DNA of 64,000 bases from Eretmocerus hayati (lineage: Eukaryota > Arthropoda > Insecta > Hymenoptera > Aphelinidae): assembly GCA_029851415.1 (NCBI GenBank), contig CM056742.1:54290954-54354953 (forward strand), written 5' to 3'. Within the stretch, counting starts at the first letter, position 1, and each line of letters begins with the position of its first letter. The translations under genes were made by a program, and so were the position numbers. Below, piece by piece: positions 11,889 through 23,910 of the stretch. The notes below the pieces were generated by a model. The model was not told the origin of the DNA. It saw nothing but the letters and a program-made list of their open reading frames with translations, and did not search any database.

Positions 11889-12830
11889 CCATAAATGGTA
11901 AACAGATTATGGGGCTAATAGAACGGTACCTCGTAGCTGGAGGAGTGAAAAAAATCTGAAAAATCGTGACTTTAACTGCTTCTCTACGAGATCAGAATTT
12001 CATAAAGTGGGTGGGTTTTTCAAAAAATGCGAGCGTCAACCTACTAGAAAATGATTGTACCAAGTGAATTCGGTTATTGCTTCTGAGTTCTCAACATTTT
12101 TTTAAACAGAATCTGAACACGAAGTCGGAAAAAATTTGCATCAAAGGTAGACAGATAATAAACACAAGTTAGAATAGTATCTCATGATAAGGACGTGGAT
12201 AAATACACGGAAAATTGTGGCTTCGAAGGCTCAGTTATGAAATCAAAGTTTTTTGAAGTGGTCAAGTTTTTGGAGAATTCCAACCACGAACCGCTCAGAA
12301 ATTGGTAATACCGAGCAGGTTTGAGCATTGCTCTCTAAGTTTAGAAGTCCTGTCTGCTAAAATTTAACAACAAAATTTGGAGCATCAAAGGTAGATTATG
12401 AACACGAATTGAACCGGCATTCAGTAGCTGAGTAGTAGAAAAATGTTTGAGAAGAATCGCGGCTTTGACGGTTTAGCTATGGGATCAAAATTCTAAAGAA
12501 TGAGTGGGTTCCGTGTGTTTTTCAAACGTGAACCCCCTAGCAATTGATAATTTCTAGCAGATCCGAGTTTCGTATTTTGATGACAGAAGTTGTGTCAGCT
12601 GAAAACTGACGGCAAAGTCTTAGAATAGTTCGCATCAGAATTAATTGTGAGCTCGAGTTGCAACAGTTATCTGTAGCTGGGGGAGTAGAAAATCATTTGA
12701 AAATTGTGACTCCGACTGCCCAGCTATGGTATCATGATTTTCAGAGGGGTGAAAAGGCTTCAAAAGAATTTACACGTGAACCTACTGAAACTCGTGATAT
12801 CGATCATGTGAATTCGGAATTTTAAGGGGA
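11889..12830 (+). repeat. Diverged ~248-bp tandem repeats
   Basis: Units start near 11889, 12142, 12384 and 12632. They share a 'catcaaaggtaga' start, a 'tagctg(g/a)g(g/t)agt(g/a)gaaaa' segment, a 'cgtgacttt'-like segment and a 'cgtgaaccyactag' tail. Divergence is high, so the array is old. Confidence 0.65.
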
Positions 12831-13000
12831 ACTGACTCATTTTCGAGAGTTCCGATATCATTTTTGGGGAGTCGTATCCACGATTTTTCCCCAACATTTT
12901 TCTGCTCTCCAGGTACTGGATACCGGTTCAATTTGTGTTGATGATCTACCGTTGATGCTCCAAACTTTGCAGTCAAATATTAGCTGACAAAATTTCTAAA
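12830..13000 (-). repeat. Inverted final unit of the ~248-bp array
   Basis: Read on the - strand this segment matches the preceding units: GGAGCATCAACGGTAGATCA, then AATTGAACCGGTAT and a CAGAAAAATGTT segment. It therefore lies head-to-head with them, at the junction with the decayed giant-element relative. Confidence 0.55.
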
Positions 13001-16000
13001 GTTGAAGAGCGAAACTTGTATTCAAGCTATCGAGATGAATCGAACGGCATCCATTCCGTATACTACAGGGCTAGGAGATGTGTTGATCTGATTTTGTCCC
13101 AGATAGAGAGGGTAAGAGTGGGAGGTGTTGAATGCAAATTAGGGTTGGAGAAAGATATTTCGCGGGAATGAAATTCTCGCGAGGCAAGTCAATAGTTCTG
13201 CGGCCGACCTGCGATCACTTGAAGTACCTTCTAGAGGTAGATAGCAAGATCGTGAGCTCAACCCCAAGTCACCGCAATCACCGCAATCAGCTCTGAGATC
13301 GATTCTGAGCTGACAGAGGTGATGAATGCTGCGGGGTAATCGATTATACTCAATTCTGAGTCTGAAATGATTTTACTGCCAACTCTCAACCCTTCTCGAA
13401 ACATTCCTCCATCAATTCTCGAAATTTGAAGCCTGGACGCAGCTCTGAGAATCGCTGCGAGGAGTTTCAAAATAGATTCTGATTCATTTTGTGACAGGAA
13501 TGTATCTTCAGATCTGAAGACTATCCGAGATGATCGATTTCAGCTCAGAATGCGATATGCTGCCAGATTGGGAACACTTTGAGTGAATTTCTAGGGCATT
13601 GAACAGAATTCTCAGCCTGGTCTCAACTCTGGGAACTGCCGCAGAGGGATTTGAGATCAATATTCATCCAGAAAAGGCTGTCTGACCGTGCAGATTATTA
13701 AGAAAATCGTGATTGCGATGTGAAAAAAGAGCGTATTGTCGATCTGTAATAACTTGGAGTACTTTTCGAGAGTGTAGAGCAGTACTTGGAGCTCATCCCC
13801 GTGTATGTTGATCAACGTGATCAGCTCTGAGGTCAATTCTGAACCGTGAAAGAGTGACGAGCCTTGATAATGAGTCGGGGATAGTGGATTCTGTGCAGAA
13901 GATAATCATCCTGACGCTTCAACACCCATATCAATACAATCTCCTATGAATTTCCAAAATTTCGAGCCCAAACACAGCTCTGAAAATTGCCGGAGGAGAA
14001 TTTGAGATCGATTCTGATCCATTTTGTGGCGAAGATGTCTGTTTAGATGTGACACCCATCCAGAAATGATCGATTTTACCTCAGAATTCGATATGCTGCC
14101 AGGTCAGGAACGCTTTCAGTGTGACTCGATAAGATCGAACGGGATTCTGAGCCTAATTTCAAGTCTAAGAATTGCGGTTGAAGAATTCCAGATGAATATT
14201 CGTCAAGAAAAAGCTGCAGAACAGTGCAGATTATCCTAGAAACGGTGAGTTCTAGGTGGAGAATGAGTATACTGCCGATCTGCAATGACTCGGGGTACAT
14301 GATAGGGATGAAAATCTGGAAATGGAAATTCCAGCCCGACGACAGATCAGGAAGTTACCGCAATCGGCTCTGAGACCGATTCTAGACCGAGGCAATGTGA
14401 TGAGCGCTGCGTATTAGTCAGAGATAGTGGTTTCTAGATACGGAACCTCTCTGCCGCCACCAGAAAGAACTTGCTCATGCATTTTACTATCACTAACCAG
14501 AACTTCTAGCCCAAGCATGGCTCTGAATATTTACGTGGACGAGTTTGGAATCGAATTTGATCTATTCCGCGTCTGAAACGTGTTTCTAGCACAGGATTTA
14601 ACCAAGAATGACCAATTTATGCTCGGATTTGTTCATGCTGGCAAGTCAAGCAAACTTTGAGGGATTTTCTGAAGTGCTAATTCAAATTCTGAGCCTGATC
14701 CACTATCGAGGAATTGCCATCGAGAGATTTGGGAACGATATTGGTCCAGGGGAAGCTGTCGGGTAATACAGATTATTGGAGGAATGGGAATTCCAAGGTG
14801 AAAAAAGTATACTGCCGATATACAAAAATTCACAGTACATGCGGAAGATAAAATGCAACATTTCAAGCCCAACGCCGTGCCTGAAAATCACTGCAATCAG
14901 CTCTTGATTGAGTCTGAGCCGAGAAAAAGCAATGAGTGGTGCGTATCAGTCACGAATGATGGATTATAAGTTGAAGACAGTCTTCCCGCTGGCCCAAGAA
15001 CCTGTTTGATGCATCATACCACAAATTCTCCTGATTCTGGGCCAAAACACGACTCTGAGAACAGCCGCGTTTAGTGTGAGATCGATTCTGATCCGATTTC
15101 CCTGTCAGGAGCGTCTCTTCAGCACTGGAATGAATCAGGGATAATCGATTCCAGCTCGGGAATCGATATGCTGCGACTCCCAGAACACTTGATCGAATAT
15201 TTCGAGTATTGAGCCAGATTTCGACCTTCGTCCCTTCAACAGAAATTGCCGCAAGAAGTTTAGGACGAATATTTGTCCAGGAACAGCTGTCAAGTAATGC
15301 AGATTATCCAAGGAATGATTATTTCTGTGTTGGAAAGAGGTATACTGCCGATCCGCAAAAACTTGCAGTACATCCAGAAGACTTGATGCAATATTTCACG
15401 CCAACCCCATGTCTGAGAATCGATGCAATCAGCTCTGGATCGAATCTGAGCCAAAAGATATCGATGAGTGGTCCATATTAGGCAAAACTGATGGATTATG
15501 AGTCGGAAATAGTCCAACTGCCACCTCAAGAACCTGTATCATGCATTGCACTACAGATTTTCCGGATTTCTAGTCCAAACACGACACTGAGAACAGCCGT
15601 GGTTGAGTTTGATGTTAATTCAGATCCGATTTCTTTGTCAGGAGCGTCTCTTCAGCACTGAAATAGATCAGGGATTATCGACTCTAGTTTGGAAATTGAT
15701 GTGCTGCCGCTTTCAGAACACTAGGAGTGGGTCTGTCAAGTGTTCAGCAGAATTTCGACCTCAATCCGTAGGCCAGGAGTTACCGCAAAAGAACTCAGGG
15801 ATGATGGTTGTCCAGGAAAAGCTGTCATGTAATGCAGATCATTCATCACGTTGGCTGCGCTGCTGTCTCTTCGTAGTGCCTTCATGAACTGGACGATCGG
15901 AATAAGGTGAAAACGCCCATATGAAGCTAGCCTGGTTTCTGGCTCATTTTACACGACCTTGGGGGAGTGAACCGACGTAATAGACTTTTTTAGAGTGAAA

Positions 16001-16640
16001 AATGAAGAGTCACGGGTCCCATCGGTGGAAGACGTCTTAGCGAACAAAAAAAACGAATGATTATTCCTAGGTCGAAGATAGATATACCGCTAATTCACAG
16101 AAACTCGCAGTATATAAAAGAGATTTGATGCAACATTGCGAGCCCAACCCCATGTCTGGGAATCATTGCAATCAGCTCTGGATCCAGCCTGGAGCCAAAA
16201 AAAATCGATGAGTGGTGCGTATTTGTCGTAAATGATGGTTCATATTTCGGAAATAGTCCTACCACCCCCCCCCCCCCAACCATCACTTCAATGGACTCTG
16301 CTGTCGATTCTCAATATTTCGAGCTTGAACGGAGCTCAGGGAATCACCGTTGAGAAATGTGAGATCGATATTGGACAATAAAAAGATGTTGTGTGGCGCA
16401 AATTCATAGCAGGATCATACATTTCAGAGACGGATGGTTCTTTCGCTACTCCGAAACAATTCTAAATACGTCCTGGGACCACTCAATGAAATTCCAAGCC
16501 CAATTTGAAGGCTAGTCAACGTTGCAGTGAGGTCCAGGAGAGGTCTCGTCGCCTTAATACTCGAGTCGTCTTTGTGGTGAATCGAATCATCAAGACATAA
16601 TATAATCCCCAGAACCCTCTGATTACTGGATCTATCTGGA
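13000..16640 (+). repeat. Decayed relative of a giant-element arm, ~535-bp higher-order repeats
   Basis: The start (13018-13140) aligns by eye with the non-repetitive tip of elements A and B: 'agctatcgagatgaa', then a 'gggaggtgttgaatg' segment where A has 'gggaggagttgaatgg'. Anchors like gATATGCTGCCA follow near 13553, 14089, 14622, 15165 and 15698, spaced ~535 bp. Each unit holds three ~178-bp sub-units. A matching inverted arm was not found, so it is one arm or a solo array. It holds a poly-C run near 16263 and an inserted segment at 15845-16055. Confidence 0.65.
15845..16055 (+). mobile_element. ~210-bp insertion with A-rich 3' end
   Basis: The neighbouring 535-bp unit runs directly from 'gcagattatcc' to 'ggaatgattatt'. 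Here ~210 bp of unrelated DNA separates the matching halves, and it ends in 'gaacaaaaaaaacg'. The A-rich end suggests a short retroposed sequence. No clear target duplication or promoter box was seen. Confidence 0.35.
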
Positions 16641-17072
16641 CGATTTATTGTGTATCAATCGAAAAAAAAATTTGTGTTCCATATATGTAGCAACACTCAA
16701 TGTAGTCTTGACGTTCACACTTCTTCATCCGTACACTGTTTCCAAGACACTTACGGGTCATAGTTTGACCCCAAAATCGCCAAGATACAGCGGCAGGTTT
16801 GGAGAATTGGTAATTGATCCATATGGTTCCAAATAGACACAACTCATGAAATTGCATATTGGCCAAATGATGAGATATGTTACAATGATCCTCTGGATTT
16901 CATTACGTGTAATACAGGCGTGAAGAACAACGTCGAAGACTGAAATGATCATGAAGCTATGCCTTAATTTGTATTCATTGTGTAACTTTATAGATCAATT
17001 CTAGGAAATATCATAATCTCACACGAATGTGTTGAGAAAGTACACAGATCCCAAAAAACGATATTGCAGACG
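16640..17072. other. No gene seen
   Basis: AT-rich DNA after the decayed satellite block. No convincing feature. Confidence 0.4.
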
Positions 17073-17266
17073 GTTCGGATTTCGTGGACTCGAGAACGTT
17101 CGAGGAAGCGCTCGAAGTGAGACGAGTGCAGTGACCGAGGGCGTTTATTTTGCATATCATGTATCGAGTTAAAAATATTATAACTGGCCCAAAATTGGCG
17201 CCACTTCTCACACCTTCGGTCCCGCTGCTTTCCTCGTGTTTCAAATCAGTCATTAGTCGCCTGCCT
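17073..17266. repeat. CpG-rich dispersed repeat, copy 1
   Basis: About 190 bp matching 22512-22703 in the same orientation. A 59-base core (starting CTCGAGAACGTTCGAGGAAG, ending GGGCGTTTA) is identical in both copies, while the sequence outside the ~190 bp is unrelated. On the - strand both copies can be read as NALGHCTRLTSSASSNVLE, but silent positions are identical too, so DNA-level copying is the simpler explanation. Confidence 0.7.
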
Positions 17267-17442
17267 CTGTCAATCGAGCAGTGCGCAACCGTTTACCTCT
17301 CATTGTCGAAATGTAGCGAACTTACCTCATCGCACCCGCGTCGGTGCCCGTCTCGTGACATTATTCTCATCATCCCTCAATATTCCCGTGCCGCGATCTC
17401 TTCCGCGCCTTATTCTATCTTGACAAGTGTCGCACACGTTTC

Positions 17443-17449
17443 TATAAAG
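17443..17449 (+). promoter_or_regulatory. TATA-like box
   Basis: TATAAAG in a CpG-richer stretch, ~490 bp upstream of a candidate first coding exon (17938). No clear initiator or other core element confirms it. Confidence 0.25.
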
Positions 17450-17937
17450 TATATTGAGTTATTTCATAGTGCATTCACGAGTGCTCAATTCTACCTAATC
17501 TTACGCTTCCACGTATCCTATTTTCAAAGTACTCAGACTACATATCCTGGGCTCCAGGGTTCCACAAGACCACCGTGACCCAAACATTTGGTAAACAGAG
17601 CGTGGTTCTGAGTATGCGCTCCGTGACTCGTGAATTTTGGCGCGCGCGGGAGTGCCTTCGAGTGCGCGTGGGAATCGGGAGTTTCGCGGGGCAGTGCAAG
17701 TGTTGTTGTTGCGTGTCCAGCAAGAATTTGCTCGCCCACCACCTCTTCGGCTCAGCGGACGCCAGCACTGCAGCCTTCTTCGGGGCAACCCCAGGCACCG
17801 ATGTGAGACAGAGGACAACTTCGTGACAAGGGGCACCACAGGCGAGTATGTGGCAGTTGGCCCGCGCTGACAAAGTATAGCACACAGAACTTTGAGTAAA
17901 TCATCACCAGCTGAGGCTCAAGGTTGGAGAGGGGACC

Positions 17938-17958
17938 ATGGTTATCGAGCCACGGGTG
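17938..17958 (+). CDS. Candidate first coding exon (MVIEPRV)
   Basis: A good start context (gggaccATGG) opens seven codons that run straight into a strong donor, GTGAGT at 17959. It lies at the 3' end of a ~900-bp GC-richer segment with a TATA-like site upstream, as a first exon before a long intron would. No downstream exon was recognised in the following 2.8 kb. Upstream ATGs in the presumed leader weaken the call. Confidence 0.25.
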
Positions 17959-17964
17959 GTGAGT

Positions 17965-20826
17965 CGAACAGTATCGTTCCGTTATTTTGAATTTTTGCCG
18001 TTGTCAATAAGCCCAGCTCGCGCACACCTGCCTCTTCCCTCTTCATCTTGCCTTGCCACTTGAGTAGCTAGCGCTCCAAATCTTTTAATTACATGATCAG
18101 CTGAGTATCGCGCTCATTGTTTGCCCTGTGTCCGTTTATTCGTATCTATGCATAGTCGAGCTGACACTTTCACCGTGTAATATAGCAGTTGCTCTCCGGT
18201 CAAGAGTACTTCATCATATTCTTGTGAATGATTACCGATTCAGATGAACCTGCAAACGGACACAGAGCTTACACAACTGCGTCGTTTTAGTTTTTGGCTA
18301 CTTGGCTATCTTCACTTCTTTCTTTGTGCTTTTGGATAAGTATTCGGTGATAATCGAAACTAGATGCTTTGCGCGTTGCATTGGATAATTCATAATTCGA
18401 TTGACTTGTTCATCGGCTCGCGATTCTGCGAAAATTATTCAGTTTTAGTTGAATGCTAGTGATTCTCGATATCAGCTCTACAGCATATTCTTCATATTCA
18501 TTTGAATCAGTACACTCACGCAATAATACGTAAACATACCTCTATTTCAGAGTAGTTTCGGCTGAGTTGCGATCGAGCTATACTTTCTATCGTTTGTTAC
18601 GCGTCTTATTTGAACCCGAAAAGTCATGCAAAAGTATACTTCATCGTGTTGGAGCTGATGGTTCCTTTACTTATTTAGCAGTTTGAATAGAGATCATGGC
18701 AGAATTGTATACCTTCATGATCAAGCGAGAATAAGAGAATACTTATTCTCCAACTGTTTTTCAACAATATTTCTCATTATTCATTTCTCATCCGAGGGTC
18801 ATCGCTTTTGTCAGTACGTCGAGCTCACACGACCCCTCGTCGAAATGATTTGTCATTGGTTGCTGTACTCACACATTAGATCGGGAGTTTGCAATTCACT
18901 ACGCTTCTGGACAACAGGATGGCCACAGTTTCGAAGAACATCAGCAGTCAATGAGTACCTGCATTTTGTTAGAACTTGGATATTTATACACCTTGCACAG
19001 GTAAACATATGCTTCCCATATGAATGTTGGTATTTGGATGATTTACTCCAAAAATTTCATACTGGTTTTGAGAAAATTGCATAGATATTCGAACCCATTT
19101 CCATCTTTTGGTTTGAGTTTGGTTAGAAGAACGGAAACATGCTCCGTAGCCTGGACGGCGAACTACCATTTCCATCTTCTTCGCACCTTCTTGCGCTTTT
19201 CAGAGCAGTTTGCGCGCGGATCTGGGAACCAGGAATCTTGTCAATTGGACAGGAAGGACCCTTCCAAGTAAGCTGCACAATTTGAGTCATTGAATCTCAA
19301 ACCTGTCACTTCATTGTAAGCAATCTCCGCAACGGGGATTGAAAAGCCATTCATGGCTTTGCTCTCACGATTTGGTTTCGGAATTGGATTCGAATAGTTT
19401 GTTCATTTCAGCCGAGAATAATCATGATGAATTGTAATGTGTTGTCCTATGCATGTTCTCTCACAGGGAATCATTGGGGGCAGCTGAACGTTGCTTTGCG
19501 AACCATCCATATACGGATATAACTGTTCTAGGAATCTTATGGATTACTCCACCTGAAAAAACGCTGTTTCGAGCATCTCTTGTACTAGTGTGCTGTTCAG
19601 ATAATTCTTTCTTGAGAGTTGTTCGACTAGGACTGGAATTTGGGCTTATGTCTAATTTATTGCATCATTCAACAAAATATATGACATTCTTCCTTGAGTG
19701 CAGGTTGAAATTCACGTGGTAGCAGCTTCGCCAGTCTGATCAGCGGGCAATCTGTAGTCGTGACGATGCGATATTTAGCGGAAGAACCGCAATCGAGCCG
19801 GATGCTGGGCTTCAACGACATTCGGAGTGACATTTGGCAACATTGATGGCGCAGCAGATGTAGAGTTTTGTCCTTTGGCCAAGTTTGAAGTATAGCCGAC
19901 TCCAATTTTGTCCTCAACTCATAAGACTGCACTGAGTTGGAGGGAGCTCACATGATGTCTAGAATGTCCAGTCTACAACAGCTTGCTACGAGCTACAAGT
20001 TCCAGTCAACTTCAACTGAAGATAATGTTCGGATTCCATCCGCGTGCGCTCGAAAAAACATCACACGATTTCCTCGCCGTACACCTGCGAATCTAATTGT
20101 CACGTTTTTTCGAACTACTTTTGCTTGACACCACCTTGTAGAATCTTTTTCATTGTTTAATTTAGATTTTGTATATAATTGGACCTGTGGAGTCATTCAA
20201 GGTGTGTGTATTCAAGATTTCTCTCATTTTTGACTGAAGAGTTATACGATCGAAAAGAGCCAGGTATACAGTCACAACGACTCAAGCGTGAGCTTTCTCA
20301 TATTATTTTGATCTAAATGTACTGAACCGTACTTCCTTTGTTTATCATGATCGTGCTAACATTCATGTCATTTCATTCGAAAATTCATATAGTGCAATCG
20401 TCATACTCAGGGTTTCAGCCTGAATTGCTCAACAAGAGCTATTATCCATTTTTGCATTGGTTTTAGTGTGCTGATACGCAACTTTGGCTATGACTTGGAG
20501 TTTTATTTACAATTGAAATATTCATTATTATATCAAAACTGATCTGCTTAAATAATCCAGTCTTTCATGGGACGTTTTCCACTCTCATTCAGTCATGAAA
20601 TTTCATTTTATTCGACATCGTAAGTGAGCGCAGTCTGATTATTGCATTTAAATTCATATCAAGTAATTCTGCCCAATTTGGATATATATCGACTCATTTA
20701 TCGAGATTCACACGTGATATGTGCGGGGGTCGTCGAATAACCAACCTTCTTGTTTAAACCGTCTGAAGTCAGAGTACTTGATATTGATGGAAAATTGACT
20801 TTGACTTTGATTCATTCGTCAGATTT
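17965..20826. other. No gene seen; possible intron
   Basis: AT-rich DNA without repeats I could pick out. The open stretch near 18683-19084 has no protein-like composition and was not called. Confidence 0.4.
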
Positions 20827-20830
20827 TTAT

Positions 20831-22261
20831 GAGTAGTTCCGCGCAAAACAGACCTACAAAAAAAGGTCATGTCTTAATTTTTTTTCTTGACTTTTCCAAT
20901 CGATTCTATGGTACAAAATATGAACTTTTCACTACCTATGGGCCCCCAAAAAAATTTTCCAGGTACCTTCAACGTACATTACTTTATCCTCTTGAATTAT
21001 TTTCAACAAAAAAGTTAGGATATTTTTTCCAATGAAATGAATTTTTCTCGAATTCGTTCAGAGATACGGAGTTGCGGTTTGCAATATTCGAAAGGTCTTT
21101 GAAAAATCCATCGAAATCGGTCTTGTTAAATTGATTTCGATGTCTTGGGTGATTTCATCGGGCAAAAGAGTGAAATACATAGAAGATTAAATTCCTCGAA
21201 AACCCAATTTTTTGCAATCCTGAAAATTTGATATTTTATGTAAAATTCTGTGTTCTTTCAGAAAAATTAGTCCCAAATTCCTTTTTTGCGTTCCAAGACC
21301 TATTTTTGTCAATTATCACGAATCCATTTTCCAGGCTTTTGGAATTCGTCTGTTTTCTGCGCATGCGCAGGAATTTGGTTCCTTAAATTCAATTCCATTG
21401 GAAAGCCAAGAAAATTCCCTTCAAAATGTCCACTTGCCGAAGTCAATTTCGTGCGTTTGAACTGAATCTATAACGTATGAAAGATGATCCTCCAGCTCGA
21501 GTGCGACACGTCGATGGACGCCATTGAACGGGGGCAGGCGTGGATTTTCCTTACTGCTGTCTCCAGTACCTCCGACCCAACTCTGAGGATCTATCAAGAT
21601 TCAGTGGTCTTTTGAACGTTGCAACTCTGGCTCAAATGCATGGGATTGACTTCGGCAGGTAGTCATTTTGAAGGAAATTTCCTTGGCTTTCCAATGGAAT
21701 TGGTTTTAAGGATCCAAGTTTCTGCGCATGCGCAGAAAACAGACGATTTCCAAAAGCCTCTAAAATGGATTTGTCATAATTGGCAAAAATAGGCGTTAGA
21801 ACGCAAAAAAGGAATTCGGGACTATTTTTTCCTGAAAGAACACAGAATTTTACATAAAATATCAAATTTACAGGATTGCAAAAAATTGGGTTTTCGAGGA
21901 ATTCAATCTTCTATTTATTTCACTCTTTTGCCCGATGAAATCACCCAAGACATCAAAATCAACTTCACGAGACCGTTTTCGATAGGTCTTTCAAAAACCT
22001 TGCGAATGCCGCGAACCGCATCTCTGTATTTTTGAACGAATTCGAGAAAAATTCATTTTATTGAAAAAAATACCCTAACTTTTTTGTTGAAGATAATTCA
22101 AAAGGATAAAGTAACGTACGTTGAAGGTACCTGGAAAATTTTTTGGGGCCCCATAGGTTGTGAAAAAATCATATTTTGTACCATAGAATCGAATGAAAAA
22201 GTCAAGAAAAAAATTTAAGACATGACCCTTTTTCGTAAGTCTGTTTCGCGCGGAACTACTC
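20831..22261. mobile_element. Palindromic non-autonomous DNA element, 1.43 kb, TTAT flanks
   Basis: The ends are GAGTAGTTCCGCGC and GCGCGGAACTACTC. TTAT lies directly outside each end (20827-20830, 22262-22265), fitting a 4-bp target duplication. The arms are ~600 bp (20831-21460, 21635-22261) and share, among others, the segments TGGTACAAAATATGA and TTTTCTGCGCATGCGCAG. The central ~170 bp is unique. No transposase frame. Confidence 0.75.
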
Positions 22262-22511
22262 TTATATGATTGGTCAATTCATAAACTTTATTTCTACGAT
22301 GATATTTTTGAACTTTGATCATGACCGATCTACTTTATCGAGATTTTCATCTGTATACTTCGATTTCTTACTTCTTTCTCTAATGAATAATTCATTCTGA
22401 ACTTCGAATCGTTTGGAGGCTTTCGGAATTTTGATATAGTGCTCGCCCTCAAAATTCTATTGGTGAGATATTTCAAAATTTGTTTGCAGCAGTAAGCGAA
22501 GGAGGTAAAAT

Positions 22512-22703
22512 GTTCGGATTCCGTGGGCTCGAGAACGTTCGAGGAAGCGCTCGAAGTGAGACGAGTGCAGTGACCGAGGGCGTTTACTTTGCATATCATG
22601 TAACGAGTCGACATTATTATAATTGGCCCAAGATCGGCGCCACTTTTCACACCTTCGGCCTCGCTGCTCGCCTCGAGTTTCAAATCAGTCATTATCCTGC
22701 CTA
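22512..22703. repeat. CpG-rich dispersed repeat, copy 2
   Basis: Second copy of the repeat at 17073-17266, same orientation. It lies inside a 251-codon - strand open frame (22330-23085) that I do not accept as a gene, because the frame runs through this repeat and into the next repeat array. Confidence 0.7.
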
Positions 22704-23024
22704 AAAGAACCGACTCGTCTCGGACGACTCGTTTCAATATAGTTTTGTGAAAATTTGTGTCCAGATCACAACGAAAAAAGCCAGTTGTATGGACAAAAGG
22801 TTTATTAATAAGCGTCGACCAAAAAAAAACGAACAATACCACCGGGGTGAGAAGGTCCGGCCAAGACCCGGTCGCAAACTCACAAACGATCGAATCATCC
22901 GATCCGAAGTCCGACGACTTGCCTTGGGGCCAGCGAGGGAGGTCAAAAGACGAGCCGTAACAGGCGTACTTGGAGAGTGAGTCACTATAGCTATACTCCG
23001 GGTCGCTATGGCTATTATGTATGA

Positions 23025-23470
23025 TTATATATCGACGCCTCTCACGAAGATAAACACATCCGCTAACGCCCACGAAGAAAAACACGGTGGCCGAAGATTA
23101 GCATTTGCTTTGTTACGGCTACGAAGATTAGCACTTACTGTTTACGCCACGAAGATCAACACTTACGCCTCAGCGCCACGAAGATCATCTCTTACTGCTT
23201 AAGACCACGAAGAGTAACACGTCCTTCTCAAACTGCACGAAGATTAACACATTCGCGCATTTTTTTCTTGAAGGGATGAAGACTATAAGTATTCCGTATT
23301 AAGGCCACGGAAAGTAACACATTCTCCTTAGTGGCATGAAAACGAGCACATTCGTAGACTCCATTCTTGAAGGGACGGAGATTATAAGTACTTCGTCTTA
23401 AGCCCACGAAAAGTAACACATTCTCCTCTGCGCCACGAAGACTAACACATTCGAGGAGGAACGCTCGTCG
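23025..23470 (+). repeat. Left terminal repeat array
   Basis: About 12 imperfect copies of a 'cacgaagattaacacttac' unit at ~30-35-bp spacing; the inverted partner is at 27490-28010. Confidence 0.75.
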
Positions 23471-23599
23471 CAGAAGAGTTACTCCTTCCTTATGCCTAAT
23501 GGGAATGTTTGCGGAGCTATTCACGTGAACTCTTCCGGCTTGCATTTCGACTTCGAAAACAGCTATTTCTGAGGTGATTACTTATCTCTTCTAGAAAGG

Positions 23600-23910
23600 A
23601 ATTGAGTTATTTCCGACCTATTTTACCCTATCTTTCTGATGGTAAGATTAGTTTTTCAACTTCCGGCTAGTATAATCTCGAAAATTGGCCAGCAGTTTGA
23701 AAGTGCTATAACTCAAAATTCCATAATGTGATATTTTTAAGATTATATTGAAAGTCAACATCGTCACTTTCAATGTACTCTTCCCTTAGCTTCCCAATGG
23801 CGAAGTCAGTCTTTTAGTTTTGGTCGATACTACCTTAAAAATTAGCCTCCAGAGTTTAAGAGTGTTACAAGTCTAAATTCCACGAATCAAAATTTTTCCG
23901 ACATCAGCAA
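23600..23910 (+). repeat. Two ~168-bp tandem units
   Basis: Segments near 23610 and 23779 share a 'tagtttt' stretch, 'taccttaaaaattag'-like and 'gtgytataactcaaaattcca'-like blocks. Both copies are diverged. Confidence 0.5.

Noticed and set aside
17501..17885. Overlapping open frames of 70-115 codons on both strands
   Set aside because: The GC-rich stretch lowers stop frequency in all frames, and none shows a family signature.
18683..19084. 133-codon + strand frame
   Set aside because: No domain, no splice support and no protein-like pattern.
22330..23085. 251-codon open frame on the - strand
   Set aside because: It runs through the dispersed CpG-rich repeat and into the short-repeat array, with no domain character; open by composition.
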